The position numbers and the translations under genes were made by a program. The notes under the pieces were generated by a model, which did no database searches, had not been told where the DNA came from, and saw only the letters and a program-made list of their open reading frames with translations. A stretch of 22,406 nt of DNA from CAVAVT01 sp963592185 (GTDB taxonomy: Bacteria > Bacillota > Negativicutes > Selenomonadales > Selenomonadaceae): the NCBI GenBank assembly GCA_963592185.1, contig CAVAVT010000027.1, positions 1 through 22,406 of the forward strand, written 5' to 3'. This document shows positions 1 to 7,535 of this stretch, piece by piece (the first letter of the stretch is position 1; each line of letters opens with the position of its first letter).

Positions 1-626
1 CGGAAACTGATGGAGCCGGAAAGATGCTCATCGCTTACGAAATCATAGGTTCCATAAATGTTCTGCTCTCTGGTTCCCACATTAAATCCAATGGATCCGC
101 CGGGCTTGGTGGGGGTCTTGGTAATGATGTTGATTACGCCTCCCAGTGCGTCAGAGCCGTAAAGTACACTTGCAGAACCGCGGACAATCTCGATACGCTC
201 AACTGTATCCAGGTTAAGACGCTTCAGTGCATAGAAGTTAGCTGTAGCTGTGGTATCCTCACCGGATATACGCTTTCCATCTATCAGAATCAATGTATGA
301 TAGGTGCTCATACCACGGATGGATACCTGATTACCAGTCATACCAGCCTCAGAAATGTTTACATTGTTTGCGAGGCGAAGTGCGCTATAAACATTATCAG
401 CGCCCATTTTCTTAATATCCTCAGCGGTGATAACCTCAACAGCCTGCGGAACAGCCTTTACCTCTTCAGCAACCTTGTTTGCGGTGACAACTATGTCACG
501 GCTCTTTGCTGTATCAGTGTCAGCCGCCTCAGTTACATTTACTCCATATACCGGCAAAGCCAGCATTGACAATACAGCCAGCTCCAAAGCCATCTGCTTC
601 TTGCTCTTCTTGTGATTCCTTACCAA
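1..626 (-). CDS. TonB-dependent outer-membrane receptor, N-terminal part (probably haem/haemin receptor)
   Basis: This is the last gene of the haem operon and is cut by the left window edge, so only about 208 N-terminal residues are visible. It starts with a basic, hydrophobic signal peptide (KKSKKQ, then ALELAVLSMLALPVYG). A TonB box follows (RDIVVTANK), then a plug domain with the family patterns VSIRGMSTYHTLILIDGKR, VERIEIVRGSASVLYGSDA and GGVINIITK. The beta-barrel lies off the window. I chose the TTG at 624-626 as start because an AAAGGG ribosome site lies 9 nt upstream and the signal peptide begins directly after it. It sits 47 nt downstream of the HutW gene. The family moves a large ligand such as haem, cobalamin or a siderophore across the outer membrane using TonB energy. 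Haem is inferred from the neighbours; the plug alone does not show the ligand. Confidence 0.9.
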   Translation of the reverse strand, partial: MVRNHKKSKKQMALELAVLSMLALPVYGVNVTEAADTDTAKSRDIVVTANKVAEEVKAVPQAVEVITAEDIKKMGADNVYSALRLANNVNISEAGMTGNQVSIRGMSTYHTLILIDGKRISGEDTTATANFYALKRLNLDTVERIEIVRGSASVLYGSDALGGVINIITKTPTKPGGSIGFNVGTREQNIYGTYDFVSDEHLSGSISF

Positions 627-668
627 ATTACTACACCCTTTCCCAATAAATTATCCCACCAAGAAATT

Positions 669-683
669 GGGGCTTAATGCCCC
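669..683 (-). terminator. Small GC-rich hairpin spanning the hutW stop codon
   Basis: On the minus strand a 5-bp perfect stem (GGGGC / GCCCC) with loop ATTAA contains the TAA stop of the HutW gene and is followed by AATTTCTTGG, which is not a clean T-run. It could slightly reduce read-through into the receptor gene or protect an mRNA end. It is too weak to call a full terminator. Confidence 0.3.
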
Positions 684-2158
684 GGTCCCATGGACATAGA
701 CTCATGTGAATGCTTCTTTCCCACCGCCTCAGGATGCATTCCTGCGCTGTGGTCCCTGTGCTTCTCCTGTGCTGCAATCGCCTGAACACTTACGGCGGTC
801 TTTCCAGTCATCACTGTCTGAATGATTTCCAGTGTGGACTGGGCTATATTGACCTGCCAGAACTGCCCCGGCATTGTAAGCTCATAGAGGTAGCCGTTGT
901 AGCGGACAAGGCCCCGCTTTTCCCAGAAGCTGTAAAGCTCATTGAGAACCTCCAGCTTATCTGAGAATGCCACAACCTTATTTATGTCCAAAACTCCGCT
1001 TTCCAGCTGAGTCAGAACATTATTTACCACAGGCTGCAGCTCATTTTCCGCCAGCAAAGCCATAAAAGGCTTTTTGCCTGCATCAACCATGGCTTCATAG
1101 GGCTGAAGGCCACGATGGTTCATTGCGGAATATCCATTTAAAAATCCACCGGCACCACAGCCATAGAAGAACATCGGTGCACCGGATTTCGCCATGCTGT
1201 TGTAAAGGCTGCGCTCCCTGTTATTCCTAGCCCAATGACAGTTGCTAAGCCTCTTGTAGGCACGCTGTGTCATAAACTTATGGGCAAAGGCAAACATCTC
1301 AGCCTGCTGGGCTGTGGAGGCAGCAGGACTCATACGTCCAGCTGCAATTGCCTTTCCAAGGTCGCTGCCGTCAAAGACGTTCAGCTGATAAAGATCAGCT
1401 CCGTCAATCCCGGATTCCACCAGCAGCTCCAAATCCTCTTTCCAAACCTCCGGAGTCTGATCCGGAAGCCCGAAAATAAGGTCGATTACCACTGAGCACT
1501 GGTGATAATCCCTAAGTCCCTGAAGATTTTTCAGCACATCCTCCTGTTTATCCAGTCTGCCAAGCTGCTGGCGAACCTTTGTATTGAAGGACTGCACCCC
1601 AAGGGACATTCGGTTTACACCATTTGCCATCCAGATATCCATCTTCTCCGGAATCAGGTCGTGTACACGGCCCTCCAGAGTAAGCTCGTAATCGTTGGCA
1701 AGCGGAATACATTTCTTAATGGTTTTCAACAGTCTCTCGGCATTTGCCGGAGACAGGGAGGTAGGAGTTCCTCCTCCAATGAATACCGTGGAAACAAGCC
1801 CGTTTTTAAGTCTGGGTGAATCAGCCTCCATCTCCATTTCCTTCACCAGCCTGTCCACATACCTGTCCTCAACCTCCTGCTTTGTACCGTTTTGGAAGAA
1901 TCCACAGTACAGGCACTTGGTTTTGCAAAATGGAATGTGAATGTATACCGTCTGCTCCTCCAATGCTGTAGGAGCTGTATTGATTATCCTGTTCCAAACC
2001 CCTTCTGATTCTTCTTTAGGAACCACCTTGCCCCGGAGACCTGCATGAACCACACGCTTGTGTGGAAAAGCATGTCTCAGCACATCATCGGTATCATTTC
2101 CCAAAAGAAAGGCTTTCTGCTCAGCATTAAGGGATGCGCACAATTCGTTTAGCTTCAT
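674..2158 (-). CDS. hutW: ChuW/HutW-type anaerobic haem-degrading radical SAM methyltransferase
   Basis: The 494-residue product belongs to the HemN/HemW-like radical SAM group. The 4Fe-4S/SAM motif CKTKCLYC lies at residues 78-85, in the family context YIHIPFC...YCGFF. It is followed by the SAM-binding GGGTPTSL near residue 127 and by LEGRVHD, where HemN enzymes usually have an E.NP motif; EGR is typical of ChuW/HutW. Known ChuW opens the haem ring without oxygen by a radical methyl transfer, releasing iron and a linear tetrapyrrole (anaerobilin). The position behind a haem-type ABC importer and a flavodoxin fits this role. The C-terminal 30 residues or so form an unusual His/Met-rich tail (HRDHSAGMHPE, then KKHSHESMSMGPGH) with six His and three Met, possibly binding haem or released iron. 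HemW or coproporphyrinogen dehydrogenase is less likely given the context. Confidence 0.87.
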   Translation of the reverse strand: MKLNELCASLNAEQKAFLLGNDTDDVLRHAFPHKRVVHAGLRGKVVPKEESEGVWNRIINTAPTALEEQTVYIHIPFCKTKCLYCGFFQNGTKQEVEDRYVDRLVKEMEMEADSPRLKNGLVSTVFIGGGTPTSLSPANAERLLKTIKKCIPLANDYELTLEGRVHDLIPEKMDIWMANGVNRMSLGVQSFNTKVRQQLGRLDKQEDVLKNLQGLRDYHQCSVVIDLIFGLPDQTPEVWKEDLELLVESGIDGADLYQLNVFDGSDLGKAIAAGRMSPAASTAQQAEMFAFAHKFMTQRAYKRLSNCHWARNNRERSLYNSMAKSGAPMFFYGCGAGGFLNGYSAMNHRGLQPYEAMVDAGKKPFMALLAENELQPVVNNVLTQLESGVLDINKVVAFSDKLEVLNELYSFWEKRGLVRYNGYLYELTMPGQFWQVNIAQSTLEIIQTVMTGKTAVSVQAIAAQEKHRDHSAGMHPEAVGKKHSHESMSMGPGH

Positions 2159-2184
2159 ATCCAGCCTTACCTCACCTGATAAAA

Positions 2185-2697
2185 TTAATTCTCAAGCTTC
2201 GCAACTATGCTCTTTGCATAATCAGCTGCCGCCTGAAGGTCTGCCTGATCCGGATGAGTGGATGCTGCCTTGTGGCGAGCCTCATTCTCAGGGTTGCGGC
2301 CATGAGGATTGTCAGCTGGGAACATTTTGTACATCTGCTCCAAAAGCTTCGGATCAATCTTGCCCTGGCAGATGAACTTTCCAACAACTTCAGTGTTTGC
2401 AAGAGCTTCGCCATTTACAAGGCACTTTGCTGCATGTTCGGACTTGGGATCTGCACCAAGAGTTGCGAAGAGAGCCAGTTTCGGAGTTTCAATGGTCTCA
2501 AGAACCTGCTTCGCAGCTGCATCAGCTGTGCCACGGTCTACCCAGTAGCCAACAAAAGCACAGTCATAAGATGCAACATCTTCCGGAATTTCCTTTACGC
2601 TTACGCAGGGAGTTCCCTCAGGAAGAGCACCTGCAATTGCCTCTGCCACCATTTTTGTGTTGCCAGTTTTGCTTGAATAGATAACGATGTATTTCAT
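2185..2697 (-). CDS. Small flavodoxin-family protein (Flavodoxin_3/BilS-like), likely electron donor to HutW
   Basis: The 170-residue protein has the flavodoxin FMN-phosphate loop at residues 7-14 (YSSKTGNT), a GYWVDRGT segment at 50-57 and FATLGADP at about 77-84. This pattern resembles the Flavodoxin_3 group, which includes the BilS partner of bilirubin reductase. It has no signal peptide, so it should act in the cytoplasm. The ATG follows an ideal AGGAGG site. It lies 27 nt after the ABC ATPase gene and 26 nt before hutW, within the same transcript. Radical SAM enzymes need one-electron reduction of their cluster, commonly by flavodoxin, so a dedicated donor for HutW is a reasonable inference. 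An alternative is a role in reducing the tetrapyrrole product. The flavodoxin family call is firm; the specific partner is not shown by the sequence. Confidence 0.83.
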   Translation of the reverse strand: MKYIVIYSSKTGNTKMVAEAIAGALPEGTPCVSVKEIPEDVASYDCAFVGYWVDRGTADAAAKQVLETIETPKLALFATLGADPKSEHAAKCLVNGEALANTEVVGKFICQGKIDPKLLEQMYKMFPADNPHGRNPENEARHKAASTHPDQADLQAAADYAKSIVAKLEN

Positions 2698-2724
2698 CTT
2701 GTTTCCTCCTAATATTTTTATTAA

Positions 2725-3558
2725 TCAGCCTCTGCGCTCTGTTCTATAGGGCACACAGGCAAGCTGTCTGTTATTTTCCTCACCGATTTCCAGAACCTCC
2801 ACCTTTACATCGTAAAGAGGCTCCAGAACTTCCTTGGTGAAAACATCCTTTACCGGGCCGTCCGCTGCAATTTCACCCTTTTTCACAGCTATAAGTCTGT
2901 GGCTGAATCGTGCTGCATGGTTCAAATCGTGCATTACCATTATAACAGTAATGCCCAAGTCCTCATGAAGCTCGCTTACAAGCTCCATCAGCTCCAGCTG
3001 GTAATGAATGTCCAGATATGTAGTAGGCTCATCCAGAAGAAGAACCTGCGGCTCCTGGGCAAGTGCCATGGAAAGCCATGCCCTCTGACGCTCACCGCCG
3101 GAAAGATTCCCTATCCTGCGGTGCTGCATCTCAAAAAGCCCTGTATCCCTCAATGCCTTGTCGATGGCTCTCTGGTCCTCATCCTTCAGCTGTGAAAAAG
3201 CTGACTGGTAGGGCATTCTTCCGCAGGAGGCAAGATCCCTTACTGTCATATCCCCGGGAGCCTGTGCCGACTGGGGAAGAATTGACATGAGCTTTGCTAT
3301 TTCTCCGGAGGCGATACTCTTAATATCCCTGCCGTTCATATAAACAACGCCCTTTGTGGGAGCCAGCAGCCGGCCAATTGACTTCAGCAGTGTGGATTTT
3401 CCAGAGCCATTTGGCCCTATTATTGATACCACTTCAGCCTTGTCGAAGCTTACATTCATATTTTGTATAACAGAATGACCGCCATATCCTAGGGACACAT
3501 CCTCAACCTTAATGCTTACGCCAGTGGAATTATTTTTCTCATTAAATGTATCAGCCAT
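2725..3558 (-). CDS. Haem/iron-complex ABC transporter ATP-binding protein (FecE/HmuV family)
   Basis: This 277-residue cytoplasmic ATPase powers the permease encoded just upstream. Walker A (GPNGSGKS) is at residues 48-55, the signature LSGGE at 152-156, Walker B (VLLLDEP) at 172-178 and the switch His at 210 in VMHDLNHAARF. The Q-loop lies in LPQSAQAPGDMTV, typical of the siderophore/haem/cobalamin importer ATPases. Its ATG shares one base with the permease stop (TGATG), so the two are translationally coupled; an AGGAGG lies about 12 nt before the start inside the permease gene. FecE, FhuC, BtuD and HmuV cannot be separated by sequence alone; haem is inferred from the linked HutW. Confidence 0.92.
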   Translation of the reverse strand: MADTFNEKNNSTGVSIKVEDVSLGYGGHSVIQNMNVSFDKAEVVSIIGPNGSGKSTLLKSIGRLLAPTKGVVYMNGRDIKSIASGEIAKLMSILPQSAQAPGDMTVRDLASCGRMPYQSAFSQLKDEDQRAIDKALRDTGLFEMQHRRIGNLSGGERQRAWLSMALAQEPQVLLLDEPTTYLDIHYQLELMELVSELHEDLGITVIMVMHDLNHAARFSHRLIAVKKGEIAADGPVKDVFTKEVLEPLYDVKVEVLEIGEENNRQLACVPYRTERRG

Positions 3559-4577
3559 CAGGTTCTCATCCTCCTTTTCAACAAGTATAAAAAGAAGGGC
3601 GCTCCCAAAAATGAGAGGAATATTCCCACAGGAACCTCAACCGGGGCAAAAAGTGTTCTGGAGCCGATATCCGCTCCCACCACCAAAATGGCACCAAATA
3701 TCATTGAAACAGGAAGCAGATGTTCAAAATCTGATCCCACCAACAATCTCATTATGTGGGGAACAATCAGCCCTACAAATCCCAAAAGTCCAGCAACGCT
3801 TACAGCTGATGCGGTAAGCAGTGCTGAAAGGGCAAGGAGAAAGAATCTTGTTTTCTGCACATTTATTCCCAGTGATGATGCCACATCATCTCCCAGCTGC
3901 AGGGCGTTCAAATACCTGCTGCTGCAGAAGGTAGCCACAATTCCCACAATGCTGTAGGGGAGTATCATCATCACATGCTGCCAACTGACCCCATTGAAGC
4001 CGCCAGCCATCCAGCTTACAGTTCCCTGTATTTTATCGGAATAAAAAACTGAAAGGGCTGTAGAAATTCCGCCGAAAAATGCTGCAATGGCAACTCCGGC
4101 AAGAATCATCCGAAGGGGATGCACCCCATGGTCCCAGGCAAGCATGAAAACAATGGTTGTAGCCACGATTGCGCCGATGAAGGCTGCAAAGGGAACCATG
4201 TATGTAAGTTCGGGAGCTATGAGCATTATTGCCATGGCCGCCACACCAGCTCCTGCTGTAACGCCTATGATTCCGGGATCCGCCAGAGGATTTCTAAGTA
4301 TGCCCTGCAGAATGCATCCAGCAAGAGCGAGATTCATTCCGGCAAAGGCTGCACAGATTACACGGGGCATTCTAAGATAATAGATAATGCGGTAATTCTG
4401 TGTTTCCTCTGCTCCTCCAAGGGCAGAAATTATCTCCTGCAAGGTAATCTGAGCGGTACCTGCCTTGATTCCAAGCATCAATAGAACCACCAGTGCAATG
4501 GCTCCAATTATCAGAGTAAGCACTCTTCCCCGTGCTCTTGTATCTTTTTCCGGATTCTGCACAAGCTGTGCTTCCAT
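3558..4577 (-). CDS. FecCD-family ABC transporter permease (haem/iron complex)
   Basis: This 339-residue multi-spanning inner-membrane protein belongs to the BtuC/FecCD/HmuU permease family. Hallmarks are RMPRVICAAFAGMNLALAG near the N-terminus, GILRNPLADPGIIGVTAGAG, GLLGFVGLIVPHIMRLLVG and the C-terminal EVPVGIFLSFLGAPFFLYLL. It probably works as a homodimer with the ATPase encoded next and receives substrate from the binding protein encoded before it. The start ATG overlaps the binding-protein stop by one base (TAATG), with a GGAGG about 10 nt upstream. Length is normal for the family. A short basic and polar N-terminal segment precedes the first helix. Confidence 0.92.
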   Translation of the reverse strand: MEAQLVQNPEKDTRARGRVLTLIIGAIALVVLLMLGIKAGTAQITLQEIISALGGAEETQNYRIIYYLRMPRVICAAFAGMNLALAGCILQGILRNPLADPGIIGVTAGAGVAAMAIMLIAPELTYMVPFAAFIGAIVATTIVFMLAWDHGVHPLRMILAGVAIAAFFGGISTALSVFYSDKIQGTVSWMAGGFNGVSWQHVMMILPYSIVGIVATFCSSRYLNALQLGDDVASSLGINVQKTRFFLLALSALLTASAVSVAGLLGFVGLIVPHIMRLLVGSDFEHLLPVSMIFGAILVVGADIGSRTLFAPVEVPVGIFLSFLGAPFFLYLLKRRMRT

Positions 4578-5536
4578 TACTTCACCGCCTCCGGCTCATA
4601 AAGGTCCTTGTAAAGGATATCCAGCGCCTCCGCAATCCTTGTTCCCGGATTTACAGTGAACAAGGCTCCGGACAGATAATAAATCCTGCCGTTCTTCACA
4701 GCACTAACGCCGTTCCAAAGGCTGTTTTCCTGCATCTGCTTCTTGAAGGAATCAGCGATTGCCGGATTCTTGGACATGCTGATGAAAAGGATAACCTCAG
4801 GATCCTGCTGGACAACATATTCCATGCTGAGGGGAACAAATGACCCCTCAATGGTGTTATCATTGTCAGCAATATTTCCTCCCCCAAGCTGCTCCACAAG
4901 ATTTCCAGCAAAAGCATCCTTTGTAGCCATGTTAAAGCTTCCGGGAGCGCCAAATATCACAAGGCTCCTTGGAGGAACCTTTCCCTCCGTCTTTGCCACA
5001 ACCTCATCATGGGACTTTTTAATGCGGTCGTAAACTTCCTTTGCTGTATCCTCATTACCTGTAAGCTTTCCATAAAGCTCCAGAGTGCTCAAGGCATCAT
5101 CAAAGGTGTCCAGCTTGTTGATTAAAAGAGGTATTCCAGCCTTTGCAAGAGTCTCCCTTGCCGCTGCGTGTGCCGGGTAATTCACGCCCACCACCAGATC
5201 AGGCTTCAGCTCAAGAATCTTTTCAATGTTTGGAGTGTGGATTACACCCACCTCAGGGATATCTGCGGTCTTTTCTGCCAGCTCCCCCTCAATTGAAGTG
5301 GAGGTTGGCTTTCCAACAGCTGTTCCGCCAGCTGCATAGTAAAGGTCCATGTTGGAAACATTCAAGAAAACCACACGCTTAGGTCTTGCTGGAATTTTTA
5401 CCACTGTTCCCGAGCTGTCAGTAACTTCTATAACAGAATCAGCTGACTGTCCGCCGCTTCTTGTGGACTGCCAGAATACAAATCCTGCAGCCGCAATAAT
5501 AACTAATATTAGAATAAGCTTTATGGATTTACCCAA
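4577..5536 (-). CDS. Periplasmic haem/iron-complex ABC binding protein, apparently membrane-anchored
   Basis: The 319-residue protein belongs to the BtuF/FepB/HmuT class III binding-protein family. It has the N-lobe opening VVKIPARPKRVVFLNVSNMDLYYAAGG, then NIEKILELKPDLVVG, and a C-lobe with EYVVQQDPEVILF and NGRIYYLSG. The start is a TTG, supported by AAAGGAG 9 nt upstream. The N-terminus has a single hydrophobic helix (about residues 6-23) with no lipobox cysteine and no clear AXA cleavage site, so it may stay tethered to the inner membrane near the permease. It lies 30 nt after tonB and overlaps the permease gene by one base. The ligand is inferred to be haem from the linked HutW; cobalamin or a siderophore would also fit the fold. 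Confidence 0.87.
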   Translation of the reverse strand: MGKSIKLILILVIIAAAGFVFWQSTRSGGQSADSVIEVTDSSGTVVKIPARPKRVVFLNVSNMDLYYAAGGTAVGKPTSTSIEGELAEKTADIPEVGVIHTPNIEKILELKPDLVVGVNYPAHAAARETLAKAGIPLLINKLDTFDDALSTLELYGKLTGNEDTAKEVYDRIKKSHDEVVAKTEGKVPPRSLVIFGAPGSFNMATKDAFAGNLVEQLGGGNIADNDNTIEGSFVPLSMEYVVQQDPEVILFISMSKNPAIADSFKKQMQENSLWNGVSAVKNGRIYYLSGALFTVNPGTRIAEALDILYKDLYEPEAVK

Positions 5537-5566
5537 TCTTTTCAGCTCCTTTATCTTCCCACCTTA

Positions 5567-6307
5567 TCAAGTGAGATTAAAATGAATAGTTGTCGTAAAG
5601 GAAATATTTTCTCCCGTTGCATTGGGATAAGGACAGGCATTTCTCACAGCCTTTATAGCGGCATTATCAAGAATATTGCTGCCGGAGGAGGCTGCCACAT
5701 CACAGGAAACCAAACCGCCGCCCCCGTTAAGGACGATGCGCATGGTAACAGCTCCCTCAAGACCCCTCTTAATTGCCTGATAGGGATATTCCTTGTTTGC
5801 CTCCACCGCATTTGCAAATCCAGCGAAATCAAAGGGCGTGACAGGAGCTGCTGGCTTTTCTGCAGCTCCCCCTCCTCCGCCGCTATTTCCAGAGCTTTCC
5901 GAGGATGAGCCAGAACCCTTGCCGGAGCCGCCACCTGCAGCTGCAGCCGGAGCTGCAGGGGCTGTGCTTCCTGATGCCTGACGGGCTATAGAAGAAGGAT
6001 TTCCCCTTTTCAGCGTTATATCATTTTCACTAAGGGGTGCCGGTGAAGGGGCTGTTGTAAGTGCCGCAGCCTGTTCTATGCGCTGGGAGGTCTCCTCCTG
6101 CGAAAGCTTTTCCGGGAAAAGTTCCTCTGGAGACTTTTCATCAGCCTGACCCTGCGCCTGTTCATACATGTCCAGGTCGATTACATATTCCGCCTTCACA
6201 TGTTCCTCAACAAAACCGGATATCGCCAATCCTGTCACCAAAACAAGTGTCAGGTGAAAAAATACGGAAATAAAGGATGCTTTTCCCAGTGAAACTGTTT
6301 TTAGCAT
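5567..6307 (-). CDS. tonB: TonB family energy transducer with Gly/Ser/Ala-rich linker
   Basis: The 246-residue protein has one N-terminal membrane helix (about residues 12-32, after a short basic segment) and an acidic, Gln/Glu-rich stretch. A long low-complexity linker rich in Ala, Gly and Ser (about 112-150) replaces the usual Pro-Glu/Pro-Lys rod. The C-terminal TonB domain begins near FANAVEANKEYPYQAIKRGLEGAVTMRI and contains the conserved YP and the GxV(T) strand. It transmits the proton motive force from ExbB-ExbD to the outer-membrane receptor of the same operon. It starts 4 nt after the exbD stop. The Gly-rich linker is presumably flexible rather than rigid, which is unusual but known among TonB-like proteins. 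Confidence 0.9.
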   Translation of the reverse strand: MLKTVSLGKASFISVFFHLTLVLVTGLAISGFVEEHVKAEYVIDLDMYEQAQGQADEKSPEELFPEKLSQEETSQRIEQAAALTTAPSPAPLSENDITLKRGNPSSIARQASGSTAPAAPAAAAGGGSGKGSGSSSESSGNSGGGGGAAEKPAAPVTPFDFAGFANAVEANKEYPYQAIKRGLEGAVTMRIVLNGGGGLVSCDVAASSGSNILDNAAIKAVRNACPYPNATGENISFTTTIHFNLT

Positions 6308-6311
6308 TCAC

Positions 6312-6719
6312 TCACCCCTTTTTGTCAGCGGCAATCCCCAGCTTTTTTACACCGGCCTGTTTCAGCATATCCATTACAGCTGTAACCTGTCCGTGGGAGG
6401 CATCCTTATCCGCCTGAAGCACTACAGCCACATTGGGATTTTTTGAAGCCTTTTCCTGGAAAAACTCCGTTGCTTCTCTATAGGATTTGGAGTTTCCATC
6501 CACCATAATATGACCCTGAACATCCACAGTAATAACTATTGGCAGCTGGCTCGGAGCCTCAGCCGAAGCCGCCTGTGGCAGCTGTACAGCCATGGCACGC
6601 TGAGTGGTGGTCTGGAGACTGTTCATCATGAAGAATACCAACAGGAAAAAAATTACATCAATGAGAGGAATTATCATAAATTCCGGGGATTTTTCTTCCT
6701 TCCAGTTTCTGAAATTCAT
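6312..6719 (-). CDS. exbD: ExbD/TolR biopolymer transport protein
   Basis: The 135-residue protein has the expected ExbD plan: a short cytoplasmic N-terminus, one membrane helix (IPLIDVIFFLLVFFMMNSL) carrying the conserved proton-path Asp in LIDV, and a periplasmic domain ending in VTAVMDMLKQAGVKKLGIAADKK. It forms the proton-driven complex with ExbB and TonB. Its ATG overlaps the exbB stop by four bases (ATGA), so it is translationally coupled. Confidence 0.95.
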   Translation of the reverse strand: MNFRNWKEEKSPEFMIIPLIDVIFFLLVFFMMNSLQTTTQRAMAVQLPQAASAEAPSQLPIVITVDVQGHIMVDGNSKSYREATEFFQEKASKNPNVAVVLQADKDASHGQVTAVMDMLKQAGVKKLGIAADKKG

Positions 6720-7345
6720 GCAGATTCACCTCTTCTATGCTCAAGAACGAAGTAGCAGATGGCCTCCACGTCAGCCACAACCTTGTGGAACTGATGCATG
6801 AAAAATGTATAAATCAAAAATGCAATACATGCTACGCAAAGGCCGGTTGCTGTAGCTACCAGTGCCTCGCCAACGCCTCCGGAAACAGCCATTGCCGCGC
6901 TGCCCTCATCAAGGGCACCGAAGGTGGTTATCATGCCTGTAACCGTTCCCAAAAGTCCAAGAAGCGGTGCCAATGTAACAATTGCGCTGAGATAGTCCAG
7001 CTTCTGCTTAAGACCTGTAACCTCCACAGTCATTCTTTCAGCAAAGGCATCCTTCATATCCAGCACGCTTACATTCTCGCTGGCGGTAAGTGCAAGTCCT
7101 GCCCTTGCCACACGGCTTACCGCTGTATCGAAGGTATTGCACACGTTTACAGCTTCATTCCAGTCCTTTTCATCCAATGCATGGTGAATCTTCTTTATAA
7201 AACCATCATTGTGGTTCCAGTTATGTTTGTAATAAAAATATCTCTCCACAGCGATTGCAACAGCTCCAATGGAGAATATCAGCAGCGGATACATTACAAA
7301 ACCGCCTCTATTGAAGAGATGCGCAATGTAAGCTAATCCTTCCAT
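6716..7345 (-). CDS. exbB: ExbB (MotA/TolQ/ExbB proton channel family)
   Basis: This 209-residue protein is the first gene of the haem operon. It has three membrane segments: one near residues 13-32 (FVMYPLLIFSIGAVAIAVERY), and the family pair LSAIVTLAPLLGLLGTVTGMITTF and GVGEALVATATGLCVACIAFLIY. The last two match the conserved MotA_ExbB core. It supplies the pentameric channel that energises TonB. AGGAGGT lies 9 nt before the ATG. The upstream promoter with Fur-like sites indicates iron-repressed expression of the whole cluster. Confidence 0.95.
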   Translation of the reverse strand: MEGLAYIAHLFNRGGFVMYPLLIFSIGAVAIAVERYFYYKHNWNHNDGFIKKIHHALDEKDWNEAVNVCNTFDTAVSRVARAGLALTASENVSVLDMKDAFAERMTVEVTGLKQKLDYLSAIVTLAPLLGLLGTVTGMITTFGALDEGSAAMAVSGGVGEALVATATGLCVACIAFLIYTFFMHQFHKVVADVEAICYFVLEHRRGESA

Positions 7346-7365
7346 TTTTTAATTACCTCCTAAAT

Positions 7366-7443
7366 TGATATTGATTTTCATTTAATAACACAATAGTGAA
7401 TATAACACATATTTGATTCATATGTCAATGGGAATCATTATTA
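7366..7443 (-). promoter_or_regulatory. Fur-regulated promoter of the haem operon (two Fur-box-like sites)
   Basis: On the minus strand a -35 TTGACA (7423-7428) and a -10 TATATT (7399-7404, 18-nt spacer; TTATAT gives 17) lie upstream of exbB. TGAAAATCAATATCA at 7366-7380 matches the 7-1-7 Fur consensus TGATAATNATTATCA at 12 of 14 informative bases and falls just downstream of the predicted start of transcription. A second, weaker site (TAATAATGATTCCCA, 7429-7443, 11 of 14) abuts the -35. Fur binding is inferred from the matches and the iron/haem context. Confidence 0.8.
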
Positions 7444-7464
7444 ATTAGAAAGAATTTTGCATAC

Positions 7465-7498
7465 AAAAAAGCCCCAGTGGAACAATTTCCACCAGGGC
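7465..7498 (-). terminator. Rho-independent terminator of the RelA/SpoT-like gene
   Basis: On the minus strand, GCCCTGGTGGAA, loop ATTG, TTCCACTGGGGC form a 12-bp stem (two G-U pairs) followed by TTTTTT. It lies about 40 nt after the stop of the gene at 7536-8393 and insulates the haem-operon promoter from it. Confidence 0.92.
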
Positions 7499-7535
7499 AT
7501 TTATTAGGGGCTAGTATTAGATTGGACTATTTGAA

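Noticed and set aside
24..569. Plus-strand 181-residue open frame
   Set aside because: It lies opposite the TonB-dependent receptor plug domain, whose minus-strand product matches a known family with signal peptide and TonB box.
6737..7336. Plus-strand 199-residue open frame opposite exbB
   Set aside because: It has a Cys/His-rich nonsense composition, while the minus strand encodes a clear ExbB protein in an operon.
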